Shown: positions 38,618 to 47,711 of the stretch, in pieces
Position numbering within the stretch: the first letter of the stretch is position 1
How the letters are laid out: every line of letters starts with the position of its first letter
DNA from: Bradyrhizobium sp. CCBAU 53351
Lineage (GTDB): Bacteria > Pseudomonadota > Alphaproteobacteria > Rhizobiales > Xanthobacteraceae
Length of the DNA stretch: 64,000 bases
Reading direction: 5' to 3'
Assembly (NCBI RefSeq): GCF_015291745.1
Contig: NZ_CP030059.1
Span: 4,491,501-4,555,500 of the forward strand
The notes under the pieces: generated by a model
The model's input: only the letters and a program-made list of their open reading frames with translations
What the model was told of the DNA's origin: nothing
The model's database searches: none
Position numbers and translations under genes: made by a program

Positions 38618-39774
38618 CACACGCGCTCCAGAATGGCCGTCGAGGCGGCGTGGCGAACACCCAAGAGGCCGCCGGTGCCGTGGGCGATGGCGAGATCGCA
38701 ATTCGGAACCTGCACCTTGGGATGCGCCTCGCCGCGCAGCTGGCGCACAGCCTCGAGGATCTTGGTCATGCCGCCGCGGTTGACCGGATGGTTGCTGCAG
38801 AGGCCGCCGCCGTCGGTGTTGAACGGCAGCTTGCCGACGCCCGAGATCAGATTGCCGTCGGCGACGAACTTGCCGCCCTCGCCCTTCTTGCAGAACCCGA
38901 GGTCCTCGAGCTGCATCAGCACCGTGATGGTGAAGCTGTCATAGATCGAGGCGTATTTGATGTCCTTCGGCGTGATGCCGGCTTCCTCGAACGCGCGCGG
39001 GCCGGACCAGATTCCGGCCGAGTACGTGAGGTCGAGATCCTTTCCGCCGCGCGGGCCCTTCATCGCTTCGCCATGGCCGATCAGGCGCACGAGCGGCTTC
39101 TTCAAGCTCTTGGCGATCTCCGGCGTCGTCACGATCAGCGCGCCGCCGCCGTCGGAGACGACGCAGCAATCCATGCGATGCAAGGGATCGGAGATCATCG
39201 GCGAGTTGAGGACATCCTCGACGGTCACGACGTCCTTGAGCATCGCATGCGGATTGTATTGCGCGTGATGCGAGGCTGCGACCTTGATCCAGGCGAGCTG
39301 CTCCGAGGTGGTGCCATAGTCGTGCATGTGGCGCATGGCACACATGCCGTAGGCATTGTGCGTGGTCGCCCCATAAGCCGACTCGAAATCAGCTTCCGCG
39401 CCGGCCGCGCGCGGCGGCATCACACCGGTGCGCGGCTTGCCGGCCAGCGTGATCAGCGCGATCGAGCATTTGCCCGCGGCGATCGCCTCGGCGGCATGGC
39501 CGAGATGGATGATGTAGGAACAGCCGCCGGTCTCGGTGGAATCGACGTGCCGCAGCTTCTTGGTGTTGAGGCCGAGATAGTCGACCATGGGCCAGGCGCC
39601 GCCGGGCGCATCGCCCGCGCAGAAATAGCCGTCGACATCGTCCTTGCTGAGCCCGGCATCCTCGATCGCCCCCTTGGCGACCTCGGCGTGGAGCTGGGCG
39701 GTGGATTTGTCCGGCGCATGCCGGGTCGGGTGTTCGTAGATCCCGGCAATGTAGGCCTTGCCCTTGATGGTCAA
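38617..39774 (-). CDS. Thiolase-family protein (SCP-x/lipid-transfer type)
   Basis: A 385-residue thiolase-fold protein of the SCP-x-like group that pairs with DUF35 proteins. C85 in 'TETGGCSYIIHLGHAAEAIA' occupies the nucleophile position; later motifs are 'CCVVSDGGGALIVT', 'GGGLCSNHPVNRGGMTKIL' and 'IAHGTGGLLGVRHAAS'. It should cleave or form a 3-oxoacyl-CoA, probably of a branched, steroid-like or aromatic side chain. It is gene 1 of the module; the 354-base space upstream carries repeat C1. Confidence 0.87.
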   Translation of the reverse strand: MTIKGKAYIAGIYEHPTRHAPDKSTAQLHAEVAKGAIEDAGLSKDDVDGYFCAGDAPGGAWPMVDYLGLNTKKLRHVDSTETGGCSYIIHLGHAAEAIAAGKCSIALITLAGKPRTGVMPPRAAGAEADFESAYGATTHNAYGMCAMRHMHDYGTTSEQLAWIKVAASHHAQYNPHAMLKDVVTVEDVLNSPMISDPLHRMDCCVVSDGGGALIVTTPEIAKSLKKPLVRLIGHGEAMKGPRGGKDLDLTYSAGIWSGPRAFEEAGITPKDIKYASIYDSFTITVLMQLEDLGFCKKGEGGKFVADGNLISGVGKLPFNTDGGGLCSNHPVNRGGMTKILEAVRQLRGEAHPKVQVPNCDLAIAHGTGGLLGVRHAASTAILERV

Positions 39775-40128
39775 AACAGAAGTCTCCGCTCGCGTTTTTT
39801 ATTGCCCCGTTTTTCTGAACCGCGGTGGGCGGATTGGCAAGCGCGGAAATATTCCGCCCAGCGAGAGAGCAGCGGGTTGGCGCAACTGGGACGAACAGGA
39901 CCGAGCTCACAGCGGCTGCGGCTTTCCCATTTCTCGAAAACAACCTCATGCACAGTAGAACGGGGATTGATTCCACTTGAGAATTCGCAAGGCAGAAAAG
40001 CGACTTTGCGAGCTCATCATGGTGACGCGGTGTAGAGCGGATTAGCCAAAGGCGTAACCCGCCACGTCGATCTCGACCCTTATGGTCGTGGCGGATTACG
40101 CTTCGCCAATCCGCCCGACGAGACCGCC
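39775..40128. other. 354-base intergenic region upstream of the acyl-CoA module
   Basis: It should hold the promoter of the thiolase gene (minus strand) and the end of the IOR gene. I see repeat C1 at 40032-40120 and no convincing gene or promoter motif in the rest. Confidence 0.6.
40032..40120. repeat. Repeat family C, copy 1
   Basis: Starts GTAGAGCGGATTAGCC and ends with GGCGGATTACGCTTCGCCAATCCGCCC-type sequence; two nested inverted pairs (GCGGATTAG.. with ..CAATCCGC, and GTAACCCGCCAC with GTGGCGGATTAC). It lies directly after the IOR stop. Other copies: 53466 and 53925. Confidence 0.8.
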
Positions 40129-43100
40129 CTACTCCGCCGCTATCTGCCTTGGCGCGGGCGGCGGGCTCGCCAAATCCGCCGCGAGCTGCGCGTAACGCAC
40201 CTTGGCATCCGCCACGGCCTTCTCCTTCACCGGGCCGTAGCCGCGGATGCGGTCGGGCAGCGACAACAGCTCGACGGCGGTGTCGATCGTAACAGGCGAC
40301 AACAGGCCGAGCACGGTGGCGACGTCCTTCTCGTAGCCGGCGATCAGGTCGCGCTCGAGCTTGCGATCGGCGCTGCGGCCGAAGATGTCGAGTGCCGTGC
40401 CGCGCAGGAACTTGAACTTTGCCAGCACGCGGAAGACGTTCAGCATCCACGGGCCGAAGGCGCGCTTCTTCGGGCGGCCGAGCGCGTCGAGGCCGCCGCC
40501 GAGGATTGGCGGGGCAAGATTGAAGTTGAACTTGAAGTCGCCCTCGAATTGGTCGCGGAGCTGCTGCTCGAAGGCGCCGTCGGTGTAGAGGCGCGCGACC
40601 TCGTACTCGTCCTTGTAGGCCAGCAGCTTGGCATAGTTCACGGCGACCGCGCGCGGCAGCGCATCGCCGTAGCCACCCTTCACCGCGGCATCGCGAACCT
40701 GCTCGACCAGCTTGCGATAGCGTTTGGACAGACGGTTGTTCTGATAGGCGGTCAGGTGCCTGGCGCGATGCTCGATGACTTCATCGAGCGTCATCGCGTC
40801 CAGCGTTTTGGGCGCAACGACCTCGTCGGTGCCTTTCAGCATGTCAGCAAGACGTTGGGGATCGGCGACCGCGAGGCGGCCGAGGCGGAAGGCTTCCTTG
40901 TTCATCTTGATCGAGACGCCGTTGACCTCGATCGCCTGCTCGATCGCTTCAGCCGACAGCGGGAACAGTCCCTTCTGATAGGCATAGCCCATCATCATCA
41001 TGTTGGTGGCGATGGCATCGCCGAGCAGCTGCTCGGCGGGCTTGGTGAAGTCGAAGAAGACGGAGTCCTTGTGCAGAGCCGTCTCCAAGAGCCCGGTCAG
41101 CTTGCGGGTCTGGAAGTTGAAGTCGCGGTTGAGCACGAAATCGGCGGTCGGAATGACGTGGCTGTTGATGACGCCGCGGGTGCGGCTGGAGTCGCAGAGC
41201 GAGATCGTGTCCTTGGCGACGGCAACGACTTCGTCGGCGGCGAGCACGAGATCGGCCGTGCCGGTGACGATGCGCGAGCACGTCACCTCCGCCGGATGAT
41301 CGGACAGGCGGACATGGCTGAGCACCGCGCCACCTTTCTGCGCAAGACCCGACATGTCGAGGATCATCGAGGCCTTGCCCTCGATATGCGCGGCCATGCC
41401 GAGCAGCGCGCCGATGGTGAGCACGCCGGTGCCGCCGACGCCGCCGACCGCGATGTTATAGGGCTTGTCAAGCGTCGGCCGCGACGCCGGCTCGGGCAAT
41501 TCGCCGATATCGGCGAGCTCCGCCGGCGCGCGATGGCGCGGCTTGCCGCCGTCCACGGTGACGAAGGACGGGCAGAATCCCTTGAGGCAGGAATAATCCT
41601 TGTTGCAGGAGGACTGGTTGATGGCGCGCTTGCGGCCGAACTCGGTCTCCAGCGGCTCGACGGAGATGCAGTTCGACTGCACCGAGCAGTCGCCACAGCC
41701 TTCGCAGACGGCCGGGTTGATCATGACGCGGCGCGCCGGATCCTCCATCAGGCCGCGCTTGCGGCGGCGGCGCTTTTCGGCCGCGCAGGTCTGCACGAAC
41801 ACGATGGCCGATGTGCCCTTGAACTCGCGGCACATCTTCATGACGTTCTGCAGCTCGTCGCGGTGATACAGCTTCACGCCCGGGGCGATGGTGTCGGCCG
41901 GATAGGAGTCGGGCGCCTCCGAGACCAGATAGATCTCGCGAATGCCTTCGGCATGGAGCTGGAAGGTGATCTGCTGCGGCGAGAGATCGCCGTCATGACG
42001 CTGGCCGCCGGTCATGGCCACCGCGTCGTTGTAAAGGATCTTGTAGGTGATATTGGTCTTGGAGGCGACTGCCTGCCGGATCGCCAGCAGCCCGGAATGG
42101 AAATAGGTGCCGTCGCCGAGGTTCGCAAAAATGTGGTTCTCGTTGGTGAAGGGTGCGATGCCGACCCACGGCACGCCCTCGCCGCCCATATGCGTGAAGG
42201 TCTCGGTCGAGCGGTCCATCCACAGCGCCATGAAGTGGCAGCCGATGCCGGCGAGCGCGCGGCTGCCTTCAGGGACTTTCGTCGAGGTGTTGTGGGGACA
42301 GCCGGAGCAGAAGTAAGGCGTGCGGGAAACGGGCGCGACCGCCTGCATCTGGGTCGCCTGGCGGCCGTTGAACCAGTCGGCCTTGGCGCGGAGCATCTCC
42401 GCGATCTCGGGGTTGAGATCGAGCTTGAGAAGTCGCTCGGTAAGCGAGGTCGCGAGCGAGGCGACGCTGAGCTCGGCAGCGAAGGTCAGGAAGCGCTTGT
42501 CGTGCTCGTCCATCTTGCCAACGATGCGCGGACGGACGTCGTCGCGCCAGTTGAACAGCACCTGCTTGACCTGGTTCTCGACGATCTCGCGGCGCTCCTC
42601 GACGATGAAAATCTCCTCCAGGCCGACCGCGAATTCATGCACACCTTCCGGCTCCAGCGGCCAGGGCATGCCGATCTTGTAGAGGCGAAGGCCGATCTTG
42701 GCCGCGACCTGCTCGGTGATGCCGAGTTCGCGCAACGCCTGGCGCACGTCCTCATAGCTCTTGCCCGAGGCCATGATGCCGAAGCGAGCATTCGGCGAAT
42801 CCATGGTGACGCGGTTGACCTTGTTGGCGCGTGCAAAGGCGATCGCGGCGAAGCCCTTGTAGTCCTGCAGGCGGCGGTCCTGCTCGAAGCGGTCGTCGGG
42901 CCAGCGCAGGTTGAGGCCACCGGGCGGCAGCTCGAAATCGGCGGGGATGATGAACGGCTTCATCTCGTCGGTGAGGTCGATCTCGGCGGTGGTCTCCACC
43001 GTCTCCGTGATCACCTTCATGCCGACCCAGCAGCCGGAATAGCGCGACATCGCGATGCCGAGCAGGCCCATCTCGATCATCTCATGGATGCTCGAGGGAT

Positions 43101-43620
43101 AAAGATACGGCATCAGCGCGGACATGAAGGCGTGGTCGGACTGATGCGGGACGGTCGAGGATTTGGCGCCGTGGTCGTCACCGGCAAGGCACAGCACGCC
43201 GCCGTTCTTGGCCGAGCCTGCCGCATTGCCGTGGCGGAACACGTCGCCGCAGCGGTCGACGCCCGGGCCCTTGCCGTACCAGATGCCGACCACGCCGTCA
43301 TATTTGGCGCCGGGCGAGAGGTTGAGCTGCTGCGAGCCCCAGACGGCTGTCGCCGCGAGGTCCTCGTTCACGCCGGGCTGGAACTTGATGTTGTACTGCT
43401 CGAGATGCTTTCGCGCGGCGAACAGCTGCTGGTCGTAGCCGCCGAGCGGCGATCCGCGATAGCCGGAGATGAAACCCGCGGTGTTGAGGCCGCTGGCGCG
43501 GTCGCGCCGGATCTGGGCCATGGGCAGGCGGACCAGGGCCTGGATGCCCGTGGTGAAGACGTGTCCGGTTTCCTGGGTGTATTTTTGATCGAGACTGATC
43601 GGACCCTGGTTGATGCCCAT
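40129..43620 (-). CDS. Fused indolepyruvate ferredoxin oxidoreductase (IorA-IorB type)
   Basis: An 1163-residue single-chain 2-oxoacid oxidoreductase. The N-terminal half carries the thiamine-diphosphate parts ('GFISGYRGSPLGGYDQQLF', 'YFCSGCPHNTSTKVPEG', 'GLGDGTYFHSG'-like 'ANLGDGTYFHSGLLAIRQ'); the middle has cysteines for Fe-S clusters ('VCEGCGDCSVQSNC', 'CNKDYSCLKGFCPSF'); the C-terminal third is the gamma-type domain ('VGGVGGTGVLTIGALLG'). It should decarboxylate aryl- or indolepyruvate to the acyl-CoA and pass electrons to ferredoxin. Large fused forms like this are typical of aerobic proteobacteria. No ferredoxin gene is adjacent. Confidence 0.92.
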   Translation of the reverse strand: MGINQGPISLDQKYTQETGHVFTTGIQALVRLPMAQIRRDRASGLNTAGFISGYRGSPLGGYDQQLFAARKHLEQYNIKFQPGVNEDLAATAVWGSQQLNLSPGAKYDGVVGIWYGKGPGVDRCGDVFRHGNAAGSAKNGGVLCLAGDDHGAKSSTVPHQSDHAFMSALMPYLYPSSIHEMIEMGLLGIAMSRYSGCWVGMKVITETVETTAEIDLTDEMKPFIIPADFELPPGGLNLRWPDDRFEQDRRLQDYKGFAAIAFARANKVNRVTMDSPNARFGIMASGKSYEDVRQALRELGITEQVAAKIGLRLYKIGMPWPLEPEGVHEFAVGLEEIFIVEERREIVENQVKQVLFNWRDDVRPRIVGKMDEHDKRFLTFAAELSVASLATSLTERLLKLDLNPEIAEMLRAKADWFNGRQATQMQAVAPVSRTPYFCSGCPHNTSTKVPEGSRALAGIGCHFMALWMDRSTETFTHMGGEGVPWVGIAPFTNENHIFANLGDGTYFHSGLLAIRQAVASKTNITYKILYNDAVAMTGGQRHDGDLSPQQITFQLHAEGIREIYLVSEAPDSYPADTIAPGVKLYHRDELQNVMKMCREFKGTSAIVFVQTCAAEKRRRRKRGLMEDPARRVMINPAVCEGCGDCSVQSNCISVEPLETEFGRKRAINQSSCNKDYSCLKGFCPSFVTVDGGKPRHRAPAELADIGELPEPASRPTLDKPYNIAVGGVGGTGVLTIGALLGMAAHIEGKASMILDMSGLAQKGGAVLSHVRLSDHPAEVTCSRIVTGTADLVLAADEVVAVAKDTISLCDSSRTRGVINSHVIPTADFVLNRDFNFQTRKLTGLLETALHKDSVFFDFTKPAEQLLGDAIATNMMMMGYAYQKGLFPLSAEAIEQAIEVNGVSIKMNKEAFRLGRLAVADPQRLADMLKGTDEVVAPKTLDAMTLDEVIEHRARHLTAYQNNRLSKRYRKLVEQVRDAAVKGGYGDALPRAVAVNYAKLLAYKDEYEVARLYTDGAFEQQLRDQFEGDFKFNFNLAPPILGGGLDALGRPKKRAFGPWMLNVFRVLAKFKFLRGTALDIFGRSADRKLERDLIAGYEKDVATVLGLLSPVTIDTAVELLSLPDRIRGYGPVKEKAVADAKVRYAQLAADLASPPPAPRQIAAE

Positions 43621-43913
43621 GCTGTCCTCTTTTGCCGCCCTGTTCAGGTCTTTGTCACTTCGCGTCGCTTAAGCCGTTGCCGTCCCGTTGTTTTTAGCTA
43701 GGGCGCGCCGACCAGTTTCGCCACTCTATGTCGGATAATTCACGATCCGCATCACAAATCTGGAGCAAAGGGAGGCCCGGGTAAAAATCGCAATTTCGTG
43801 GCCTGAAACACGCATGCCATTTTCAATTTGTGTCACCATACCCCCGCCATCGCGAAATGAATTGATGGCGCGCTTGCGTCGGTGCGGTCGATTGGTCGCA
43901 GGAGAAGCTTGGG

Positions 43914-45149
43914 ATGCGGACGATTCTGACGGGCTTGGCTGTTGCGGGCGTGGCGTTGTGCAGTGCGGTTGCAGGCATGGCCCTCGCCGCCGAGCCGTCG
44001 CCGGAGCTGATCGCCTACGGCAAGACGCTGGTCGAGGCCGGCGACTGCGCGGGCTGCCACACCGCCGATCCCGCAAGACCGTTCGCGGGCGGCAAGCGCA
44101 TCGACACCCCCTTCGGCGCGATCTATGCGCCGAACCTGACCCCGGAGCGCGACACCGGGATCGGCGCCTGGACGGACGCCGACTTCGTGCGCGCCGTGCG
44201 CACCGGCATCGCGCCTGACGGCTCGAACTATTACCCGGCCTTTCCCTATCCCTTCTTCACGAAGATGACGAAGGACGACACGCTGGCGATCCGCGCCTAT
44301 CTCGGCACGCTCGCGCCTGACGTGAGCCGCAACAAGCCGCCGGAGCTGCGCTGGCCGTTCGGCTATCGCGGCCTGATGCGGATCTGGAACGCGATGTATT
44401 TCAAGCCCGGCCTGTTCGAGCCGGACCAGAGCAAGAGCGCGGCCTGGAACAGGGGCGGCTACCTCGTCACCGGTCTCGGCCATTGCGGCGCCTGCCACAC
44501 CCCGAAGAATTATTTCGGCGCGGACAAGAGCGCGCAAGCCTTGTCGGGCAGCGAGGTCGGCGGATGGTACGCGCCGCGGCTCGATGGCGCGGCACGCACG
44601 GGATTGCAGTCGTGGAGTGCGCAAGACATCGCCGAATATCTGCAGAGCGGGCGCAATGCCAAAAGCCATGCCGGCGGACCGATGGCGGAAGTCATCGTCA
44701 ACTCGACGTCCAAGATGAGCGAGGCCGATGTGCGCGCCATCGCGGTTTACTTGAAGGGCCTGCCGCCAGCGCGACGCGAGACCATCGTCACGCCGCCGGA
44801 TGAGGCCGAGATGAAGGCGGGCCAGGCGGTCTATGCAAAACTCTGCATCGCCTGCCACGAAGCCGACGGCTCAGGCGCCCCGCGCATCTATCCGCCGCTG
44901 CCGGGCAATGCGCTGCTGCAATCCAACAATCCCTCCTCCACCTTGCGCATCATCCTCGACGGCGCCCACACCCTGACCACGCCGCGCGCGCCCAACACCG
45001 GTGAGATGCCGGGCTATGCCAAGCAGCTGTCCGATGCGGAGATCGCGGCCGTGACGAACTACATCCGCAATTCCTGGGGCAATGCGGGTCTGCTGGTCAC
45101 GCCGGCGCAGGTCGCGAAGGCGAGGATGCGAGAGGCGAATGGCGAGTAG
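43914..45149 (+). CDS. Tri-heme cytochrome c (alcohol/gluconate dehydrogenase subunit-like)
   Basis: A 411-residue exported protein (signal MRTILTGLAVAGVALCSAVA..) with three CxxCH haem sites: C45-AGC-H49, C191-GAC-H195 and C311-IAC-H315. The spacing and motifs such as 'GAIYAPNLTPERDTGIGAWT' and 'GGYLVTGLGHCGACHTPKN' match the cytochrome subunit of membrane-bound alcohol, aldehyde or gluconate dehydrogenases, which passes electrons from the catalytic subunit to ubiquinone. No flavin or PQQ dehydrogenase gene is adjacent, so its partner is elsewhere. The last codons lie in a GGCGAATGGC direct repeat (about 45134 and 45155). Confidence 0.9.
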   Translation: MRTILTGLAVAGVALCSAVAGMALAAEPSPELIAYGKTLVEAGDCAGCHTADPARPFAGGKRIDTPFGAIYAPNLTPERDTGIGAWTDADFVRAVRTGIAPDGSNYYPAFPYPFFTKMTKDDTLAIRAYLGTLAPDVSRNKPPELRWPFGYRGLMRIWNAMYFKPGLFEPDQSKSAAWNRGGYLVTGLGHCGACHTPKNYFGADKSAQALSGSEVGGWYAPRLDGAARTGLQSWSAQDIAEYLQSGRNAKSHAGGPMAEVIVNSTSKMSEADVRAIAVYLKGLPPARRETIVTPPDEAEMKAGQAVYAKLCIACHEADGSGAPRIYPPLPGNALLQSNNPSSTLRIILDGAHTLTTPRAPNTGEMPGYAKQLSDAEIAAVTNYIRNSWGNAGLLVTPAQVAKARMREANGE

Positions 45150-45203
45150 TGATTGGCGAATGGCCACCTCTATTCGCAATTCGCCGTTCACGCGCGACAG
45201 CGC

Positions 45204-45848
45204 TCACCTCTCCTCATCTCCCGTGAACACGAATTTCGGCATCTCCCATTTGTAGCGCACTGCCAGCAGACGGAAGCCGATGCCGAGCGCGAAGGTCAGG
45301 AGGGTCGAGAGCTCGGGGTTGAGCTTGAGGCCGAACGCGGTCGCATAGAACAGGCCGGTCACCACCGAGACGCTGGCGTAGAGCTCGGATCGGAACAAGA
45401 GCGGCACGTCGTTGCAGAGCACGTCGCGGAGCACGCCGCCGGCGCAGCCGGTCACCATGCCCGAGACGATGACGATCGGCAGCGAGGCATCCATCTGCCA
45501 GGCGACGTCACAGCCTGCCATGGTGAAGACGACGAGGCCGATGGCGTCGAGCACGATGAAGGCGACCTTCAGCCGGTGCACGAGACGCGCGAACAGGATT
45601 GTGAGGAAGGCCGCGCCGCCGGCGAGCGCGAGATAGGTCGGGTTTTGCACCCAGACCAGCGGATAATGCCCGAGGAAGAGATCGCGCAGCGTTCCGCCGC
45701 CGAGCGCGGTGATGCAACCGAGGAAGCAGACCCCGAGCCAGTCCATGCTGCGCCGCCCCGCGGCAAGCGCGGCCGTCATGCCTTGGGCGGCGATCGCGAC
45801 CAGGGACAGGAAATGCAGCACGCTATCTGTCGGCGGCAGACTCCACAT
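45204..45848 (-). CDS. TRIC-type channel (UPF0126) membrane protein
   Basis: A 214-residue protein with seven membrane segments in two three-helix repeats plus one. Repeat marks are 'LGGGTLRDLFLGHYPLVWVQ' and 'GCAGGVLRDVLCNDVPLLFR', each with the G-G-x-x-R-D core of the trimeric intracellular cation (TRIC) channel family, known for potassium flux in bacteria. ATG 45848 starts at the first membrane helix; the longer frame to 46160 overlaps the region upstream and was rejected. Convergent with the cytochrome gene, divergent from 46027. Confidence 0.87.
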   Translation of the reverse strand: MWSLPPTDSVLHFLSLVAIAAQGMTAALAAGRRSMDWLGVCFLGCITALGGGTLRDLFLGHYPLVWVQNPTYLALAGGAAFLTILFARLVHRLKVAFIVLDAIGLVVFTMAGCDVAWQMDASLPIVIVSGMVTGCAGGVLRDVLCNDVPLLFRSELYASVSVVTGLFYATAFGLKLNPELSTLLTFALGIGFRLLAVRYKWEMPKFVFTGDEER

Positions 45849-46026
45849 CGGTGTTTCCCCCGGGCTTGTTCCCTCGTCGCGACCATGGAACTCGCGCTCG
45901 GTTCCCGGAAGTGACAGGTTCCCGATTCCCGGTGGCGGAGCAACATGCGACGAAAGCATAAGGCGGGGCGGAACGGAACTCGCATCCACGGGTTGTCGAG
46001 GCGTCTTAACCGAGGAGATCCAATCG

Positions 46027-46419
46027 ATGGCTGACGACCGTTTTCCCAACGATCCGTACCGCCCGAACCTCGCCGACGATGAGTATCTTCGCGCGGCGCG
46101 CCGGGATGCCGACCTACAGGCCGATCCCGAGCTTGGCGAAGGCCCCGCCTCCAGCGGCAAGGTTGCGTTGTTCGCCGTTGCGATCGCACTGGTGCTGGGT
46201 GCCGTGTTCTACGGCCTGAACAATACCAGCACCGGAAATCAGGCGAGCACCACGCCCGCAACGCAAACCGCCCAGCAGGCGCCCGCGACCAATCCCGCGG
46301 CACCTCCCGGCATGCGCGACGTGACGCCGCGCACCAACACCTCGCCGGGCGTGACCACGGGTGCGGCACCAAGCAAGCCGGCCCCGGATACGCAGACGCC
46401 GTCTGACGGCGCGAAGTAA
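46027..46419 (+). CDS. Membrane-anchored Thr/Pro-rich protein of unknown function
   Basis: A 130-residue protein: acidic N-terminal 40 residues in the cytoplasm (DRFPNDPYRPNLADDEYLRA), one membrane segment (VALFAVAIALVLGAVFYGL, about 46-64), then an outside tail rich in Thr, Ala, Pro and Asn (TGNQASTTPATQTAQQAPAT) likely unstructured. ATG 46027 follows a GAGGAG site. No domain recognised. A strong terminator follows. Confidence 0.75.
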   Translation: MADDRFPNDPYRPNLADDEYLRAARRDADLQADPELGEGPASSGKVALFAVAIALVLGAVFYGLNNTSTGNQASTTPATQTAQQAPATNPAAPPGMRDVTPRTNTSPGVTTGAAPSKPAPDTQTPSDGAK

Positions 46420-46437
46420 GAGATCACGACGAGTGCG

Positions 46438-46470
46438 AAGGCGGCGGGACGCAAAGCCCCGCCGCCTTTT
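46438..46470. terminator. Rho-independent terminator (bidirectional)
   Basis: A perfect 11-bp stem (46438-46448 and 46458-46468), 9-base loop, then TTTT on the plus strand. It lies between the 46027 gene and the end of the convergent PEP-mutase-like gene. Confidence 0.88.
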
Positions 46471-46480
46471 CGTTGTGCCG

Positions 46481-47290
46481 CTAGCTGAACATCTTGTTGA
46501 GCTCGCCGCCGGGATAGCCGCTGCCGAGCTCGGTGAACGTGCCCTTCTCCGCCATCTCTTTGGCCGCGCGCATGAAGCCGCCCCAGGCGGCGCGGGCGAG
46601 CGAGCCGCCGACGCTGATCCGGCGCACGCCGAGATCCTCGGCCTCCTTCAGTGACAGGCCGGACGCGCCGATCAACAGGTTGAACGGCTTTGGCGCGACA
46701 GCCTTCACCACGGCGCTGATGTCCTCGCGGGTCTTCAGGCCTGGTGCATAAAGGCAGTCGGCCCCTGCGTCGGCATAAGCGGTGAGCCGGTCGATCACCA
46801 GCTTGAGATCGGTCACGCCCCACAAATAGGCTTCGCAGCGGCCGACCAGCAACGTGCCGCTGTCGCCGATCGCCTTGCGCGAGGCCTTGATGCGGTCGAC
46901 CGCGAGTGCGCGCTCGTAGATCGGCTTGTCCTTGTCGCCGGTGGAATCCTCGATCGAGAGGCCGGCAACGCCGGTGCGCACGCAGCGCTCGACATTGTCA
47001 GCGACCCTGTCCGGCTCGACCGCGAAGCCCCCCTCGAAATCGGCGTTCACGGGAATATCGACCGCCGAGCTCAATGCTGCCAGATGCTGACAGATGTCCT
47101 CGACGCTGACATGGTTGTCGGCCTTGCCGATGGTCCAGGCAAAGCCCGCGCTCGACGAGGCGATCGCCTTGAAACCGAGATGCTGCAACGCCTTGGCGCT
47201 GCCGACGTCGACCGGATTGGGCAGGATGAAGCAGCCGCTCTCGTGCATCTTCTTGAAGGTCGCGCGCTTGTCCGCCGTCGTGACGTGCAT
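46481..47290 (-). CDS. Isocitrate lyase/PEP mutase-family protein
   Basis: A 269-residue TIM-barrel protein of the ICL/PEPM superfamily. Features: 'FILPNPVDVGSAKALQHLGF', then D84 in 'VNADFEGGFA' (metal/substrate Asp), 'GLSIEDSTG' (E114-D115) and 'GRCEAYLWG' at the place of the ICL catalytic loop, where the K-K-C-G-H of true isocitrate lyase is absent. So it is probably a carboxy-lyase such as an oxaloacetate- or 2-methylisocitrate-lyase-like enzyme, or a phosphonate enzyme. Substrate unknown. It stands alone. Confidence 0.85.
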   Translation of the reverse strand: MHVTTADKRATFKKMHESGCFILPNPVDVGSAKALQHLGFKAIASSSAGFAWTIGKADNHVSVEDICQHLAALSSAVDIPVNADFEGGFAVEPDRVADNVERCVRTGVAGLSIEDSTGDKDKPIYERALAVDRIKASRKAIGDSGTLLVGRCEAYLWGVTDLKLVIDRLTAYADAGADCLYAPGLKTREDISAVVKAVAPKPFNLLIGASGLSLKEAEDLGVRRISVGGSLARAAWGGFMRAAKEMAEKGTFTELGSGYPGGELNKMFS

Positions 47291-47342
47291 TTTTGTTCTC
47301 CATTGTTGGCCGCGCAGAGATAGGCGCGCATGAATGCCTACG

Positions 47343-47693
47343 CTAGTGCGCGTCGTGCACGGCGCGACTGTCCTTGGGCGCTTCGTCCCGGTCGGTCATG
47401 CTGTAGTCCCTGACGATACTCGCAATGCGCAGATGATAGTCGGCAAAGATCTGCGCCCTGCCCTTGGCCTGGGTGCGGCGGTGCTCCATCGTGTTACGCC
47501 AGGCCGCAACCGCCGCCTCGTCCCGCCAGAACGACACCGACAGGATCTTGCCCTTGTCGGTCAGGCTCTCGAAACGCTCGACCGAGATGAAGCCGTCGAT
47601 GGTTTGCAGGATCGGCTTCAGATCGGCGGCGAGGTCGAAATAATCCTGGCGATGTTCGGGCTTGGGCCAGACCTCGAAGATCACGGCGATCAT
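47343..47693 (-). CDS. Antibiotic biosynthesis monooxygenase (ABM)-domain protein
   Basis: A 116-residue dimeric alpha-beta barrel protein: 'MIAVIFEVWPKPEHRQDYFD', 'GFISVERFESLTDKGKILSV' and 'FWRDEAAVAAWRNTMEHRRT' are standard ABM segments; the polar C-terminal tail of about 30 residues is extra. Family members include small monooxygenases and haem-degrading proteins, often without known substrate. ATG 47693 follows an AGGAG site. Repeat E1 lies upstream and the NIPSNAP gene is next on the same strand. Confidence 0.85.
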   Translation of the reverse strand: MIAVIFEVWPKPEHRQDYFDLAADLKPILQTIDGFISVERFESLTDKGKILSVSFWRDEAAVAAWRNTMEHRRTQAKGRAQIFADYHLRIASIVRDYSMTDRDEAPKDSRAVHDAH

Positions 47694-47711
47694 GGGCGTC
47701 TCCTTTTGTTT

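Noticed and set aside
40549..43701. A 1050-codon open frame on the plus strand opposite the IOR gene
   Set aside because: It mirrors the codon pattern of the real minus-strand gene (GC-rich antisense frame), has Arg/Gly/His/Asp-rich composition and no recognisable domain.
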